NCBI GenBank assembly: GCA_943912335.1
Contig: CALTUD010000001.1
Coordinates: forward strand, 162,070-226,069
Origin: an uncultured Acetobacteraceae bacterium
GTDB lineage: Bacteria; Pseudomonadota; Alphaproteobacteria; Acetobacterales; Acetobacteraceae
Length of the DNA stretch: 64,000 nt
Direction: 5' to 3'
This document shows, one piece after another, positions 17,400-26,423 of this stretch; positions within the stretch are counted from its first letter, which is position 1, and the number at the start of each line of letters is the position of its first letter. The translations under genes and the position numbers were made by a program. The notes beneath the pieces are model-generated. The model was not told the origin of the DNA, made no database searches, and saw only the letters and a list, made by a program, of their open reading frames with translations.

Positions 17400-17690
17400 T
17401 GTGTGCGTCAGTTGAGATCGTCCGCGCGAGGATGCGATGCCAACAAGACTGCCGGACGCAAGCGGCACATCGCGGTGGATACGCATGGTCAACCGCCGAT
17501 CGTGAACGTGACCCCAGCCGGTTTCTGCGACATCCTCGCCGGTATCCACAAGCGGTGGCCGTGACTGAAAGCGCCTCTATGCCGGCGGCGCCAGGTGAAG
17601 GATTGCGAGAAGCGTCTCGACGTATCCGGCGCCATGATCGAAGCCGCCTTTGGCGCTCTGCTGCTCGGCTATATGAATCAACAGTCTTCG
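17400..17690 (+). pseudogene. Decayed IS5-family (IS1031-like) transposase remnant
   Basis: One frame reads GRKRHIAVDTHGQPPIV...ILAGIHKRWP, then a TGA stop, then in the same frame RRRQVKDCEKRLDVSGAMIEAAFGALLL. Both halves are recognisable blocks of IS5-group transposases (the GRKRHI DDE-region block and the C-terminal DYEKR-IDVSEAMI helix), but the roughly 60 residues between them, which carry the last catalytic acid, are deleted. The N-terminus is also missing. I found no terminal inverted repeats, so the element is long dead. Confidence 0.7.
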
Positions 17691-17696
17691 ATGGTC

Positions 17697-17777
17697 ATTC
17701 CACCGCAGAGTAGCAACGCAGCAAGAGATAGAACCGAGAAAACCAAAAAATACAGTTTGGATATTCCGCGGTGGAAT
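17697..17777. repeat. Separated inverted repeat upstream of the peroxiredoxin gene
   Basis: ATTCCACCGC (17697-17706) is repeated in perfect inverted form as GCGGTGGAAT (17768-17777). The right arm is itself part of a smaller palindrome TATTCC-GCGGT-GGAATA. It lies in the comparatively AT-rich gap between the transposase remnant and the peroxiredoxin gene. It may be a transcription-factor site or an insertion scar. I see no gene between 17690 and 17908. Confidence 0.4.
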
Positions 17778-17908
17778 AATGGAAATGCCTCCCGGTGTTC
17801 TACGGGCATACCGAGATCGTCGTTAAGTCCAGAGGCAGAGCCCGCCGGTGCGGGCCCATGCTGAGCTGCCCGTGACGGGCATTCGACGCTCATACGGATG
17901 GACCCATT

Positions 17909-18589
17909 ATGACCCTGCAAAACAAGCTGGATGCGTTCAAGGCAGATTTTGAGGCCGGCAAGCCGCCCTACAACGTTCCGCACTCGGTCATCGAGACCAT
18001 GCACAAGGCCACCGCCGAACTGAAAGCCTCCGGCCTCGCCGATCGCGCGAAGAAGGTTGGCGACAAAGCGCCGGTTTTCAGCCTGAGGGACCCCGAGGGC
18101 AATCTCGTATCGTCCGAGGATCTGTTGAAGAAGGGGCCCTTGGTCGTCAGCTTCTATCGCGGCGTCTGGTGCCCTTATTGCAACATGGAACTGCAGGCGC
18201 TCCAAGCAGCCTCTTCCGAATTCGAGAAGCTCGGCGCCAGCCTTGTCGCGATCTCGCCTCAGACGGCACCGAACAGCCGCAAATCCACCCGTCAGAACCA
18301 GCTGACCTTTCCGATCCTTTCGGATGAGAAGGGCAAGGTTGGCGAGGCTTTCGGCCTCAAGTTCGAGTTGCCCGGTTATCTGGTCGATCTCTACAAAAGC
18401 CTGAAGAACGATCTTCCGACCTTCAACGATGACCCGGCCTGGACCCTGCCGATGCCGGCCCGCTATATCATCGGCCAGGACGGCACGATCGTCTACGCTG
18501 AAGTCAATCCGGACTATACGCAGCGCCCGGATCCCGAAGAACTGTTGCCAGCGCTGCGCCAGGCCAGCGTCGGCACGACCAAGGCCTGA
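17909..18589 (+). CDS. Peroxiredoxin-like (AhpC/TSA family) protein
   Basis: 226 residues with a helical N-terminal extension (about 1-45) and a thioredoxin-fold peroxiredoxin domain. The active-site motif is FYRGVWCPYC, with Cys88 and Cys91 as a CxxC pair rather than the single peroxidatic Cys in the PxxxTxxC context, so it belongs to the atypical thiol-peroxidase/redoxin group. Probable role is thiol-dependent peroxide reduction in the cytoplasm. ATG start. Only 4 bp separate its stop from the next SDR gene, so the two, and perhaps a third SDR, form an operon. Confidence 0.85.
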   Translation: MTLQNKLDAFKADFEAGKPPYNVPHSVIETMHKATAELKASGLADRAKKVGDKAPVFSLRDPEGNLVSSEDLLKKGPLVVSFYRGVWCPYCNMELQALQAASSEFEKLGASLVAISPQTAPNSRKSTRQNQLTFPILSDEKGKVGEAFGLKFELPGYLVDLYKSLKNDLPTFNDDPAWTLPMPARYIIGQDGTIVYAEVNPDYTQRPDPEELLPALRQASVGTTKA

Positions 18590-18593
18590 CCCC

Positions 18594-19337
18594 GTGACCG
18601 ATCTCACAGGTCGTACGGCATTGGTCACGGGAGCCTCGCGCGGCATCGGCCGCGCGATCGCTCTCTCGCTTGCGCAGGCAGGTGCCCACGTGATCGTTCA
18701 TTATGGAAGCAGCCATGGCGAGGCGCAGAACGTCGTGGAGACAATCCGATCGGCAGGTGGAGTGGCCGATCTGGTTTGCGCTGATCTCAGCAGCCCGCAG
18801 GGGCCGGCTTCGCTTGCCGAACACGTCGGCCAACGTGTCAACCGGCTCGACATTCTCGTTGCCAATGCAGGGATCGGCGGTGCCGCTTCGCTCGTGGAGC
18901 AAGAGCTGGATCACTTCGATCGCTTGTATGCGGTGAACGTCCGGGCACCTTTCTTCCTCGTCCAGAAGCTTCTGCCGTTGCTGGGGGACGGATCAAGCGT
19001 CACCGTCATCACGTCGCTGTCGGCTCACGCTGCCGTCGGCGATCTGTCGGCCTACGCAACGACGAAGGGTGCGACTGAGACGATGGTGCGGCATTTCGCC
19101 TCGAAACTGGGCGAGCGAGGGATCCGTGTGAACGCGCTGGCACCCGGCATCGTCGATACCGAAATCTCAAGTTTCACGAAGACGGAGAGCGGACGTGATT
19201 ACGCTCTCGGGCTCCAGGCTTTGAAGCGTATCGCGACGCCCGAAGACATCGCTCCCGTCGTGCGGTTTCTGGCGTCCAGCGATGCCCGATGGATCACCGG
19301 CGCGTCGATCGCTGTCGATGGCGGCTCCAGACTCTGA
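18594..19337 (+). CDS. SDR family oxidoreductase
   Basis: 247 residues beginning at GTG. Full classical SDR set: TGASRGIGRA (cofactor loop), NAG, the catalytic Ser in ITSLSAH, YATTK (Tyr/Lys) and a C-terminal TGASIAVDGG. The Ser/Arg after the loop and VHYGSS on beta-2 suggest NADP(H) preference. Substrate unknown. It directly follows the peroxiredoxin gene and is 36 bp before a paralogous SDR, a set-up often seen in small LysR- or stress-controlled redox clusters. Confidence 0.88.
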   Translation: MTDLTGRTALVTGASRGIGRAIALSLAQAGAHVIVHYGSSHGEAQNVVETIRSAGGVADLVCADLSSPQGPASLAEHVGQRVNRLDILVANAGIGGAASLVEQELDHFDRLYAVNVRAPFFLVQKLLPLLGDGSSVTVITSLSAHAAVGDLSAYATTKGATETMVRHFASKLGERGIRVNALAPGIVDTEISSFTKTESGRDYALGLQALKRIATPEDIAPVVRFLASSDARWITGASIAVDGGSRL

Positions 19338-19373
19338 CAGCGGACCTGATCGAAAACAAATCAGAGGACTATT

Positions 19374-20123
19374 ATGAATCAACTTCGAAACAAGGTTGCG
19401 GTGATCACCGGTGGAACGAGCGGCATCGGTCTGGCGACAGCTCAACGCTTTATCGCCGAAGGAGCGTTCGTTTACGTTTTTGCGCGCCGTCAGGAGGAGC
19501 TCGACGAGACTGTCGCCGCGCTCGGTGCCAATAGTGCTGGCGTATCGGGCGATGTGCGCAACCTCGCCGATCTTGACCGTCTCTACGCCAAGGTGGCGGC
19601 GGACGGCAGGATGCTCGACGTCGTCGTCGCCAATGTCGGTGCTGTCGACAGCGTGAAGCTCGCCGATGTCACGGTCGACAGCTTCGACCACAATTTCGAG
19701 GTGAATGCTCGCGGCGTTCTCTTCACCGTCCAGAAATCTCTGCCGCTTCTGAACAGGGGCGCGTCGATCGTTCTGACAAGCACGATCGCTTCCCTGCGAG
19801 GATTCCCTGGTCGCTCAGCCTATGCCGCGTCCAAAGCCGCACTTCGGTCCTACACCAGAACCTGGACGACGGAACTCAAAGATCGCGGCATCCGCGTGAA
19901 CACCATTACGCCAGGCCCTTGCGACACGCCGCTGATCGACGCTCAGGAGAAGTCACCAGAAGCGGCAGCAGCAGTGCGGGCGAAACATGCGGCAAACATA
20001 CCGCTCGGTCGCATGGCAAGGCCTGAGGAGATAGCGTCTGCAATTCTGTTCCTGGCTTCGGAAGAGAGCAGTTTCGTTGCCGGTAGCGAGTTGCTGGTGG
20101 ATGGTGGGATGTGTTCCGTGTGA
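19374..20123 (+). CDS. SDR family oxidoreductase
   Basis: 249 residues, ATG start. Motifs: TGGTSGIGLATAQ, ARRQEELDE with Arg at the end of beta-2 (NADP preference), the NAG motif replaced by NVG, Ser in TSTIASLRG, YAASK and a C-terminal LLVDGGM. A catalytically complete SDR of unknown substrate, a distant paralogue of its upstream neighbour. Followed by 145 bp without a gene before the convergent LysR gene. Confidence 0.88.
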   Translation: MNQLRNKVAVITGGTSGIGLATAQRFIAEGAFVYVFARRQEELDETVAALGANSAGVSGDVRNLADLDRLYAKVAADGRMLDVVVANVGAVDSVKLADVTVDSFDHNFEVNARGVLFTVQKSLPLLNRGASIVLTSTIASLRGFPGRSAYAASKAALRSYTRTWTTELKDRGIRVNTITPGPCDTPLIDAQEKSPEAAAAVRAKHAANIPLGRMARPEEIASAILFLASEESSFVAGSELLVDGGMCSV

Positions 20124-20268
20124 TGCGTTCACGCTGCCGAACGGCTGTGTGACGCGGCGGTCCGAAATTCCGGATACTGTCGGCTGCTGATGGAGAGGCG
20201 CCTGGAGGACGAGGATTTGCCGGTCTGCTCCCGCTGTTTCCGGAAGACTGATTCCTGGCGTCGTGTAT

Positions 20269-21192
20269 TTATCGCGCCTCCCCCTCCCGCACCGGAAAGA
20301 ACCCCGGCACCTCCGCCTGTGCCACCGTGTCCCGCAGGAAGCGCCGCGTCAGGCGTACCTGCGCGCTTTCGGCCATGTCCGCGTCCGACACCATCCAATA
20401 GGATCGTGTCAGCGTCAGCATCTCAGGCAGAACTGGCACCAGACCCGGCATCGTGCAGGCCACGTAATCCGGCAGCACGCACAGCCCGACGCCCTGCGCC
20501 GTGGCGACCAGCTGCGCCTGCAGGCTGCTGTTCTGGAGCCGGGCGCGCAGATGCGGGCCGATCTCGTTCAGGTAGTTCAGCGCGCGGGTGAAGATCAGAT
20601 CATCCACATAGCCGATGAACGGATGCGCCAGCATGTCGTCGCGGCTTCGGATCGGCGCGTGCCGGTCGAGATAGGCGCGCGCTCCATACACATGCAGCCG
20701 GTAATCCGCCAGGCGTTCCAGCACGACGTTGCCGGCGGCGGGCGGGGTCATGGTGATCGCCACGTCCGCCTCGCGTCGTGACAGCGAGACGATCTGCTGG
20801 ATGGTGATCAGCTCCACCGTCAGCCCCGGATAGGCGGCGATCAGCGCGCCGATCCGGCTGGCCAGAAAGAAATTGCCGAACCCCTCTGGCGTGCTGATCC
20901 GCACGGCCCCGGTGACGCCGTGCTGGTGTCCCGCGGCGGTCTCGGAAATACGGTTCGCGTCCGCCTCGATCGACCCCGCGAGGCCCAACAACGCCTCGCC
21001 ATGGCGCGTCAGCAGATAGCCGCGCGGCCCGCGCTCGAACAGCTGCACGCCAAGCGCCTCTTCCAGCATGGTGATGCGCCGCCCGACCGTAGCGTGGTCC
21101 GCCCCCGTGCGCCGCCCGGCCACGGACACGGTGCCGTAGCGCGCCACGGCCAGAAAAAAGCGGAGGTCGTTCCAGTTAAACGGCTGGGTCAT
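20269..21192 (-). CDS. LysR-type transcriptional regulator
   Basis: 307 residues. N-terminal winged helix-turn-helix (about 8-67: FFLAVARYGTVSVAGRRTGADHATVGRRI) and a two-lobe periplasmic-binding-protein-like effector domain. The ATG used has AGGA at 9 bp; an in-frame GTG five codons upstream is the alternative. It is divergent from the Fe-ADH/MMSDH pair with a 114-bp shared gap, the usual LysR arrangement, so it probably controls that pair in response to a substrate of it. Confidence 0.88.
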   Translation of the reverse strand: MTQPFNWNDLRFFLAVARYGTVSVAGRRTGADHATVGRRITMLEEALGVQLFERGPRGYLLTRHGEALLGLAGSIEADANRISETAAGHQHGVTGAVRISTPEGFGNFFLASRIGALIAAYPGLTVELITIQQIVSLSRREADVAITMTPPAAGNVVLERLADYRLHVYGARAYLDRHAPIRSRDDMLAHPFIGYVDDLIFTRALNYLNEIGPHLRARLQNSSLQAQLVATAQGVGLCVLPDYVACTMPGLVPVLPEMLTLTRSYWMVSDADMAESAQVRLTRRFLRDTVAQAEVPGFFPVREGEAR

Positions 21193-21306
21193 TGTGCAAT
21201 CCTGCACGGAGATTGGTCGAAAACACTTATTTCAGTGCAGTCCCGTCGATGCTAGCCCAGAGGAAGGCAAGCCCGAACGGGCGATGGTCGAAGGGGAGCT
21301 GGACGG

Positions 21307-22464
21307 ATGGCCTCGATTTTCCTGCCGCGCGCGATGCGGGTCGGCGGCGGCACGCTTCAGGAGCTGCCGGCCGCCCTGGCGCAGCTCGGTTTCAGCCGGC
21401 CCGTGATCCTGACCGACGCTTTCATGACCAGCTCCGGCATGCTCTCGCGTGTCCTGACCGTGCTGGCCAAGGCCGGGATCGAGGCGCGCAGCTTCTGCGG
21501 CGTGGTGCCGGACCCGACCGTGCGCGCGGTGGACGAGGCCGTTTCCTTCGTCCGCGAAGGGCAGCACGATTGCATCATCGGCTTCGGCGGCGGCAGCTCG
21601 ATCGACACCGCCAAAGCGGTCGCGGTTCTGGCCGTGCGCGGCGGCACCATGCGCGCGCTGAAAGCCCCGCATCAGGAGGACGAGCCCGGTCTGCCGATCG
21701 TGGCGATCCCCACCACGGCCGGCACCGGTTCGGAAGCGACCCGCTTCACCGTGGTCACGGACGAGGCCAATGACGAGAAGATGCTCTGCGCCGGTCTGGC
21801 CTATCTGCCGACGCTGGCGATAGTCGATTACGAACTTACCCTCGCCAAGCCGCTGCGTTTGTCCGCCGATACCGGCATCGATGCGCTGACGCACGCGATC
21901 GAGGCCTATGTCTCCGCCAAGGCCAATCCGTTCTCCGACGCCCTGGCGCTGGCGGCGATGGGCGCGATCTGGCCCAATCTGCGACGCGTCTGCGCCGAGC
22001 CGGGCGATAGTGCCGCGCGCGAGGCGATGATGCTGGGCGCGCTCCAGGCCGGCATGGCGTTCTCCAACAGTTCCGTCGCCCTGGTGCATGGCATGAGCCG
22101 GCCGATCGGCGCGCATTTCCATGTCGCGCACGGCCTGTCCAACGCCATGCTGCTGCCGACCGTCACCGCCTGGTCGGCGCCGTCCGCGCTCGGCCGTTAT
22201 GCCGCCTGCGCCCGCGCCATGGGCGTCGCGGAAGCGGGCGAGGGCGATCAGGCCTCGGTGGCGCGTCTGGTGGAGGCACTGAAGCAGATCAACCAGGACC
22301 TCGCCATGCCGACGCCGCGCTCCTACGGCATCGACGAGGCGCGCTGGTTCGCCCTGCTGCCCTCCATGGCCGAACAGGCTCTGGCCTCCGGCTCCCCCGC
22401 CAACAACCCGCGCGTGCCGGACGCGGCGGAGATCCAGGCGCTGTATCGCGAAAGCTGGTCCTGA
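21307..22464 (+). CDS. Iron-containing (group III) alcohol dehydrogenase
   Basis: 385 residues. Dinucleotide site FGGGSSIDTAKA, TTAGTGSEATRF, and the metal ligands Asp (about 195), DALTHAIEAY His, VHGMSRPIGAHFHVAHG with two further His. Catalyses reversible oxidation of an alcohol or semialdehyde with NAD(P). It is followed after 38 bp by a methylmalonate-semialdehyde dehydrogenase gene, so the pair could take an alcohol via an aldehyde to an acyl-CoA. Phosphonoacetaldehyde reductases are in the same superfamily, but the gene is 6.4 kb from aepY under another regulator. Confidence 0.88.
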   Translation: MASIFLPRAMRVGGGTLQELPAALAQLGFSRPVILTDAFMTSSGMLSRVLTVLAKAGIEARSFCGVVPDPTVRAVDEAVSFVREGQHDCIIGFGGGSSIDTAKAVAVLAVRGGTMRALKAPHQEDEPGLPIVAIPTTAGTGSEATRFTVVTDEANDEKMLCAGLAYLPTLAIVDYELTLAKPLRLSADTGIDALTHAIEAYVSAKANPFSDALALAAMGAIWPNLRRVCAEPGDSAAREAMMLGALQAGMAFSNSSVALVHGMSRPIGAHFHVAHGLSNAMLLPTVTAWSAPSALGRYAACARAMGVAEAGEGDQASVARLVEALKQINQDLAMPTPRSYGIDEARWFALLPSMAEQALASGSPANNPRVPDAAEIQALYRESWS

Positions 22465-22502
22465 CCGAACGCATCGCAACCGACACCAGAAGGATATTTC
22501 CC

Positions 22503-24023
22503 GTGTACGACACGCCCTCGACCGACACCGTGATCGATCATGTGATCGACGGCCACGACGCTCCGGCACACCCCGCCGGCGACACCGCCCGCGTGTTCAA
22601 CCCGGCCACCGGCGCCGTTACCGCCACGCTGGTGCTCGGCAGCCCCGCCGAGGTGGAGCAGGCCGTCTCTGCCGCCACCCGCGCCTTTCCCGGCTGGGCG
22701 GCGACCGCGCCGCATGTGCGCGCCCGCGTCCTGTTCCGGTTCCGCGACATGGTGGAGCGCAATCTCGACCGCCTCGCCGCCATCATCACCGCGGAGCACG
22801 GCAAGGTGCTGAGCGACGCCAAGGGCGAGGTGATCCGCGGGCTCGAGGTGGTGGAGTTCGCCTGCGGGATTCCGCAGATGCTGAAAGGCGAATTCTCGGA
22901 GCAGGTCGGCACGGGGATCGAGGCGGTGTCGTTCCGCCAGCCGCTCGGCGTCGTCGCCGGCATCACCCCGTTCAACTTCCCGGCCATGGTGCCGATGTGG
23001 ATGTTCCCCGTCGCTCTGGCCTGCGGCAATTGCTTCATCCTGAAGCCGTCCGAGCGCGATCCGAGCCTCGCCAACGAGATCGCCGCCATGCTGAAAGAGG
23101 CCGGGCTGCCGCCGGGCGTGTTCCAGGTCGTCCATGGCGGCAAGCCGGTGGTGGACGCCCTGCTCGACCATCCGGGCGTGGATGCGGTGAGCTTCGTCGG
23201 CTCTACGCCGATCGCCGAATACGTGTATCGGCGCGGCACGGAAGCCGGAAAGCGCGTGCAGGCGCTGGGCGGCGCCAAGAACCACATGATCGTCATGCCG
23301 GACGCCGATCTGGACAAGGCGGTCGACGCGCTGATGGGCGCCGCCTACGGCTCGGCCGGCGAACGCTGCATGGCGATCTCCGTCGCCGTGCCGGTGGGCC
23401 AGGAGACTGCCGACGCGCTGGTGGCGCGTCTGGCGGAGCGCGTCCGGGTGTTGAAGGTCGGGCCGGGCACCGACGCTGCTGCCGAGATGGGCCCGCTGGT
23501 GACGCGCGACCACGCAGCCAAGGTGCGCGGCTATATCGACAGCGGCGTGGCCGAGGGCGCCGAACTGGTCGTGGACGGGCGCGAGATCGCGGTGCCGGGT
23601 CACGAGAACGGTTTCTTCGTCGGCGGCACCTTGTTCGACCACGTCACGACGGAGATGAAGATCTATCGCGAGGAGATCTTCGGCCCGGTTCTGTCCGTCG
23701 TGCGGGCGCAGAGCTTCGACGAAGCGCTCGGCCTCATCAACAGCCACGAGTTCGGCAACGGCACGTCCTTGTTCACCCGCGACGGCGACACCGCGCAGGC
23801 CTTCATGACGCGCGTGCGCGCCGGCATGGTCGGCATCAACGTGCCGATCCCGGTGCCGATGGCGTTCCATTCCTTCGGTGGCTGGAAACGCTCCTTGTTC
23901 GGCGACCACCACATGCACGGCCCCGAAGGCGTGCGGTTCTACACCCGTCTCAAGACCGGAACCGTGCGCTGGCCGAAGGGCATCCGCAGCGGTGCGGATT
24001 TCGTGATGCCGACTCTGAAGTAG
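22503..24023 (+). CDS. mmsA: CoA-acylating methylmalonate-semialdehyde dehydrogenase
   Basis: 506 residues, GTG start. Aldehyde dehydrogenase fold with the MMSDH-specific signatures GITPFNFPAMVPMWMFP, GGAKNHMIVMPDADL and catalytic Cys in AGERCMAIS. It lacks the usual ALDH glutamate base, consistent with CoA-dependent release. It converts malonic or methylmalonic semialdehyde to acetyl- or propionyl-CoA in valine, beta-alanine or inositol breakdown. Second gene after the Fe-ADH; a strong hairpin follows. Confidence 0.92.
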   Translation: MYDTPSTDTVIDHVIDGHDAPAHPAGDTARVFNPATGAVTATLVLGSPAEVEQAVSAATRAFPGWAATAPHVRARVLFRFRDMVERNLDRLAAIITAEHGKVLSDAKGEVIRGLEVVEFACGIPQMLKGEFSEQVGTGIEAVSFRQPLGVVAGITPFNFPAMVPMWMFPVALACGNCFILKPSERDPSLANEIAAMLKEAGLPPGVFQVVHGGKPVVDALLDHPGVDAVSFVGSTPIAEYVYRRGTEAGKRVQALGGAKNHMIVMPDADLDKAVDALMGAAYGSAGERCMAISVAVPVGQETADALVARLAERVRVLKVGPGTDAAAEMGPLVTRDHAAKVRGYIDSGVAEGAELVVDGREIAVPGHENGFFVGGTLFDHVTTEMKIYREEIFGPVLSVVRAQSFDEALGLINSHEFGNGTSLFTRDGDTAQAFMTRVRAGMVGINVPIPVPMAFHSFGGWKRSLFGDHHMHGPEGVRFYTRLKTGTVRWPKGIRSGADFVMPTLK

Positions 24024-24031
24024 GGAAACGC

Positions 24032-24055
24032 GGCCGGGGCGTTCGCGCCCCGGCC
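24032..24055. terminator. Bidirectional terminator hairpin
   Basis: Perfect 10-bp GC-rich stem GGCCGGGGCG / CGCCCCGGCC closed by a stable TTCG tetraloop, exactly between the convergent stops of mmsA (24023) and the RPH-like gene (24063). Confidence 0.75.
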
Positions 24056-24062
24056 AGGACGG

Positions 24063-26423
24063 TCATGGCTCGGCGTCCAGTGCGGTGACGACGCCGCTTC
24101 GGCCGTCGATCCGGACGCGTTGCCCGTTGCGCAGCGTCGTCATCGCGCCGCGCACTGCCATCACCGCCGGAATGCCGTGTTCCCGTGCGGCGATCGCGCC
24201 GTGCGAGAGCGGGCCGCCGCTTTCGGCGACGATGCCGGCGGCACGTGCGAAGATCGCGGTCCAGGCCGGCGTGGTCGCGCGCACCACCAGAATGGCGCCG
24301 TCTGGACAAACGCCGAAATCCGCTGGCGAGCGCAGAATGAAGGCCGGCCCCTCCGCCCGTCCGGGGCTGCCTGGAATGCCGGACAGGGCATCGTCCGAGA
24401 CCGTATCGTCCCGGGTTTCGTCCAGGGTCCAGGGTGGCGAGGCCAGTGTCTGTTCGGCATGACACTCTTTGGCGTCAGCGATCTTTCTGCCCAGAGCATG
24501 CCAGCCGGACGCGTCGTCGCGCGCGACAGCTTCGGCCAGAGACGCTTCGCTGGCGAAGAACAGATCGAGCGGCGCCTCGATCGCGCCGATCTCTGCGGGA
24601 TGGCGGCCGAGCGTGCCGATCGCACGTCGCAGCAGCGGGGCGAGGCGGGCGGTGTGGTAGTGCTCGACGTCGTCGAGTTCGGTGTAGAGCCGCGCCAGAC
24701 GCACCAGCTCGCCCAGAAGCAGCGCGGTGTCGTCCGGTAGCGAGGCGCTCAGGCGACGCAGGGTGCGTTCCGCCGCGATGCGATCTGCCAGAGTGTCGCG
24801 TGGCGTCGCCGGGCGATCCAGACGGGCACGCACGGCCTCGAGTGCGGCATCCGGCGCTTCCGCCCAACCCGGCTGATAGGGATCGAAATCGAGTTCGCGA
24901 TGGCCGTGCTCGTCGAGCAGCGCCGTCCAGGCCGTGTGGAACACCGGGAACCCGGTCAATGTGCCGCGCGCGATCAGCTCCGCCGCGCCTTGTTCCCGTA
25001 GCGCATGCGACAAGATGGCGTCGTTCCGGGCGATGGCGGCAAGCTGCTCCAGCGCGTCGTTCACATGGGCTGTGCGCGTGCGTACGGGCGCCATCAACGT
25101 GTCGTAGGCGGCATCGGCATCGTGTGTGAGCGTCTGCAAAAGTGCCCGCAGCGCCTTGTGGATCGCGGTCTGCCCGATCGAGATGGCGATGTTGTGCCGG
25201 AAATACGCGCGACCGGCGCGGTTGATCTCGCCGACATGCGCCCAGATCGCCGCTGCCGGCAGCGCGTCGAGCGGCTGTGCCCTGAGCCTGCCGACATCGA
25301 GCAGGAAACGGTCCAGGGACCGCTCCCATTCGCCGGGCAGCTCCAGCAGCCAGCCGAAGCGTCGCACCAGCTCCGGCAAGACTGCTTCCAGGGACGGGCC
25401 GGACGGCATCGGCATGCGGCTGAGATAGATCTCCACGGCGGTCTGGTTGCCGTAGATGAAACCGTCGAAGCGCCCGAACCATTTGGCACGCAAAGGCGGA
25501 AGACCCATCCGGGCGAAGGATGACGACAGCGCCTCATGGAAACCCGCCTCGGCGAAATCCCAGGCCAGAGGCGTGACCGGAGACGGAAAGCGTTCGGCGG
25601 ATTCGTCCCGGGTCCAGCGCGGCGGCAGGGCGGTGACGGGGCGCGCCTGCAACACGCGCACGCCGGTCCCCTCCACGGCCCATTCCACGTCCTGCGGAAA
25701 TCCGGCCTTTTCTTCCACGGCACGCGCGATCGCGGCGATCGCGGCGGCTTCGCTCTCCGTCAGACACGGCGCACCGCGTGGAAAGGCCGTGTCGCGGATG
25801 GTGAGATCGGCTTTGTTCAGGATGAAACGATCCACTTCCGCCTCACCGCCGACCACGGCCTCGCCCAGACCGGAATGTGCCGAAAGATGGATCTCGTCGA
25901 GTTTTCCGTTGATCGGATCGAGGGTGAAGGCAACACCTGCGGCGCGTGCATTGACCATTTGTTGCACCAGAACCGCCATGGCCGGCGTCTCGTCTATGCC
26001 ATGGTGGCGGCGATAGGCGACGGCGCGCTCGTCGTAGGCTGAGGCGTAGCATGTGCGGATCGCGTCCTCGATGGCGGAGAGACCGATGCAACCGAGCACC
26101 GTGTCGTGCTGTCCCGCGAACGACGCCTCGCCCAGATCCTCCAATGTCGCGGAAGAGCGGACGGCATAGGCGACATCGTCGCGAACGAAGTCGCGCAGAG
26201 CACGGAGAACCGGCTCCGGCAGTGCGATGTCGTTTAGAGCCGCCCACGTCACCACGCCGCCCGGAAGGCTCTCCGCCACCTGACGATAGGCCTCCACCGT
26301 GACGATCAGAGCGTCCGGAACGTCGAAGCCCCAGTGGACGAGTTTCGCCAGCCCAGCCGCCTTGCCGCCGCACAGATCGACGCGCCCGGCATCCGGATGA
26401 CGGAGATCGAGGATCATGCCCAT
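24063..26423 (-). CDS. RPH/PigC-like phosphotransferase: ATP-grasp, central and swivelling-His domains
   Basis: 786 residues with three parts. An N-terminal pyruvate-phosphate-dikinase-type ATP-binding region (about 1-300: GGKAAGLAKL, VRSSATLEDLGEASFAGQ, QDVEW, QARPVTA); a central region (about 310-680) with no motif I can name; and a C-terminal swivelling domain with the phosphorylated His741 in GGPLSHGAIAAREHGIPAV. The PEP-binding TIM barrel of true PEP synthase is absent. This is the layout of rifampin phosphotransferase and the prodigiosin enzyme PigC, where the central domain binds the acceptor. It starts inside the end of the PAP2 gene, third in the TetR-controlled lipid operon, so a lipid or head-group acceptor is my inference. 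Confidence 0.82.
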   Translation of the reverse strand: MGMILDLRHPDAGRVDLCGGKAAGLAKLVHWGFDVPDALIVTVEAYRQVAESLPGGVVTWAALNDIALPEPVLRALRDFVRDDVAYAVRSSATLEDLGEASFAGQHDTVLGCIGLSAIEDAIRTCYASAYDERAVAYRRHHGIDETPAMAVLVQQMVNARAAGVAFTLDPINGKLDEIHLSAHSGLGEAVVGGEAEVDRFILNKADLTIRDTAFPRGAPCLTESEAAAIAAIARAVEEKAGFPQDVEWAVEGTGVRVLQARPVTALPPRWTRDESAERFPSPVTPLAWDFAEAGFHEALSSSFARMGLPPLRAKWFGRFDGFIYGNQTAVEIYLSRMPMPSGPSLEAVLPELVRRFGWLLELPGEWERSLDRFLLDVGRLRAQPLDALPAAAIWAHVGEINRAGRAYFRHNIAISIGQTAIHKALRALLQTLTHDADAAYDTLMAPVRTRTAHVNDALEQLAAIARNDAILSHALREQGAAELIARGTLTGFPVFHTAWTALLDEHGHRELDFDPYQPGWAEAPDAALEAVRARLDRPATPRDTLADRIAAERTLRRLSASLPDDTALLLGELVRLARLYTELDDVEHYHTARLAPLLRRAIGTLGRHPAEIGAIEAPLDLFFASEASLAEAVARDDASGWHALGRKIADAKECHAEQTLASPPWTLDETRDDTVSDDALSGIPGSPGRAEGPAFILRSPADFGVCPDGAILVVRATTPAWTAIFARAAGIVAESGGPLSHGAIAAREHGIPAVMAVRGAMTTLRNGQRVRIDGRSGVVTALDAEP

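Noticed and set aside
21307..22464. Fe-ADH as a phosphonoacetaldehyde reductase completing the phosphonate pathway
   Set aside because: The superfamily would allow it, but the gene is 6.4 kb away, paired with mmsA and facing its own LysR regulator.
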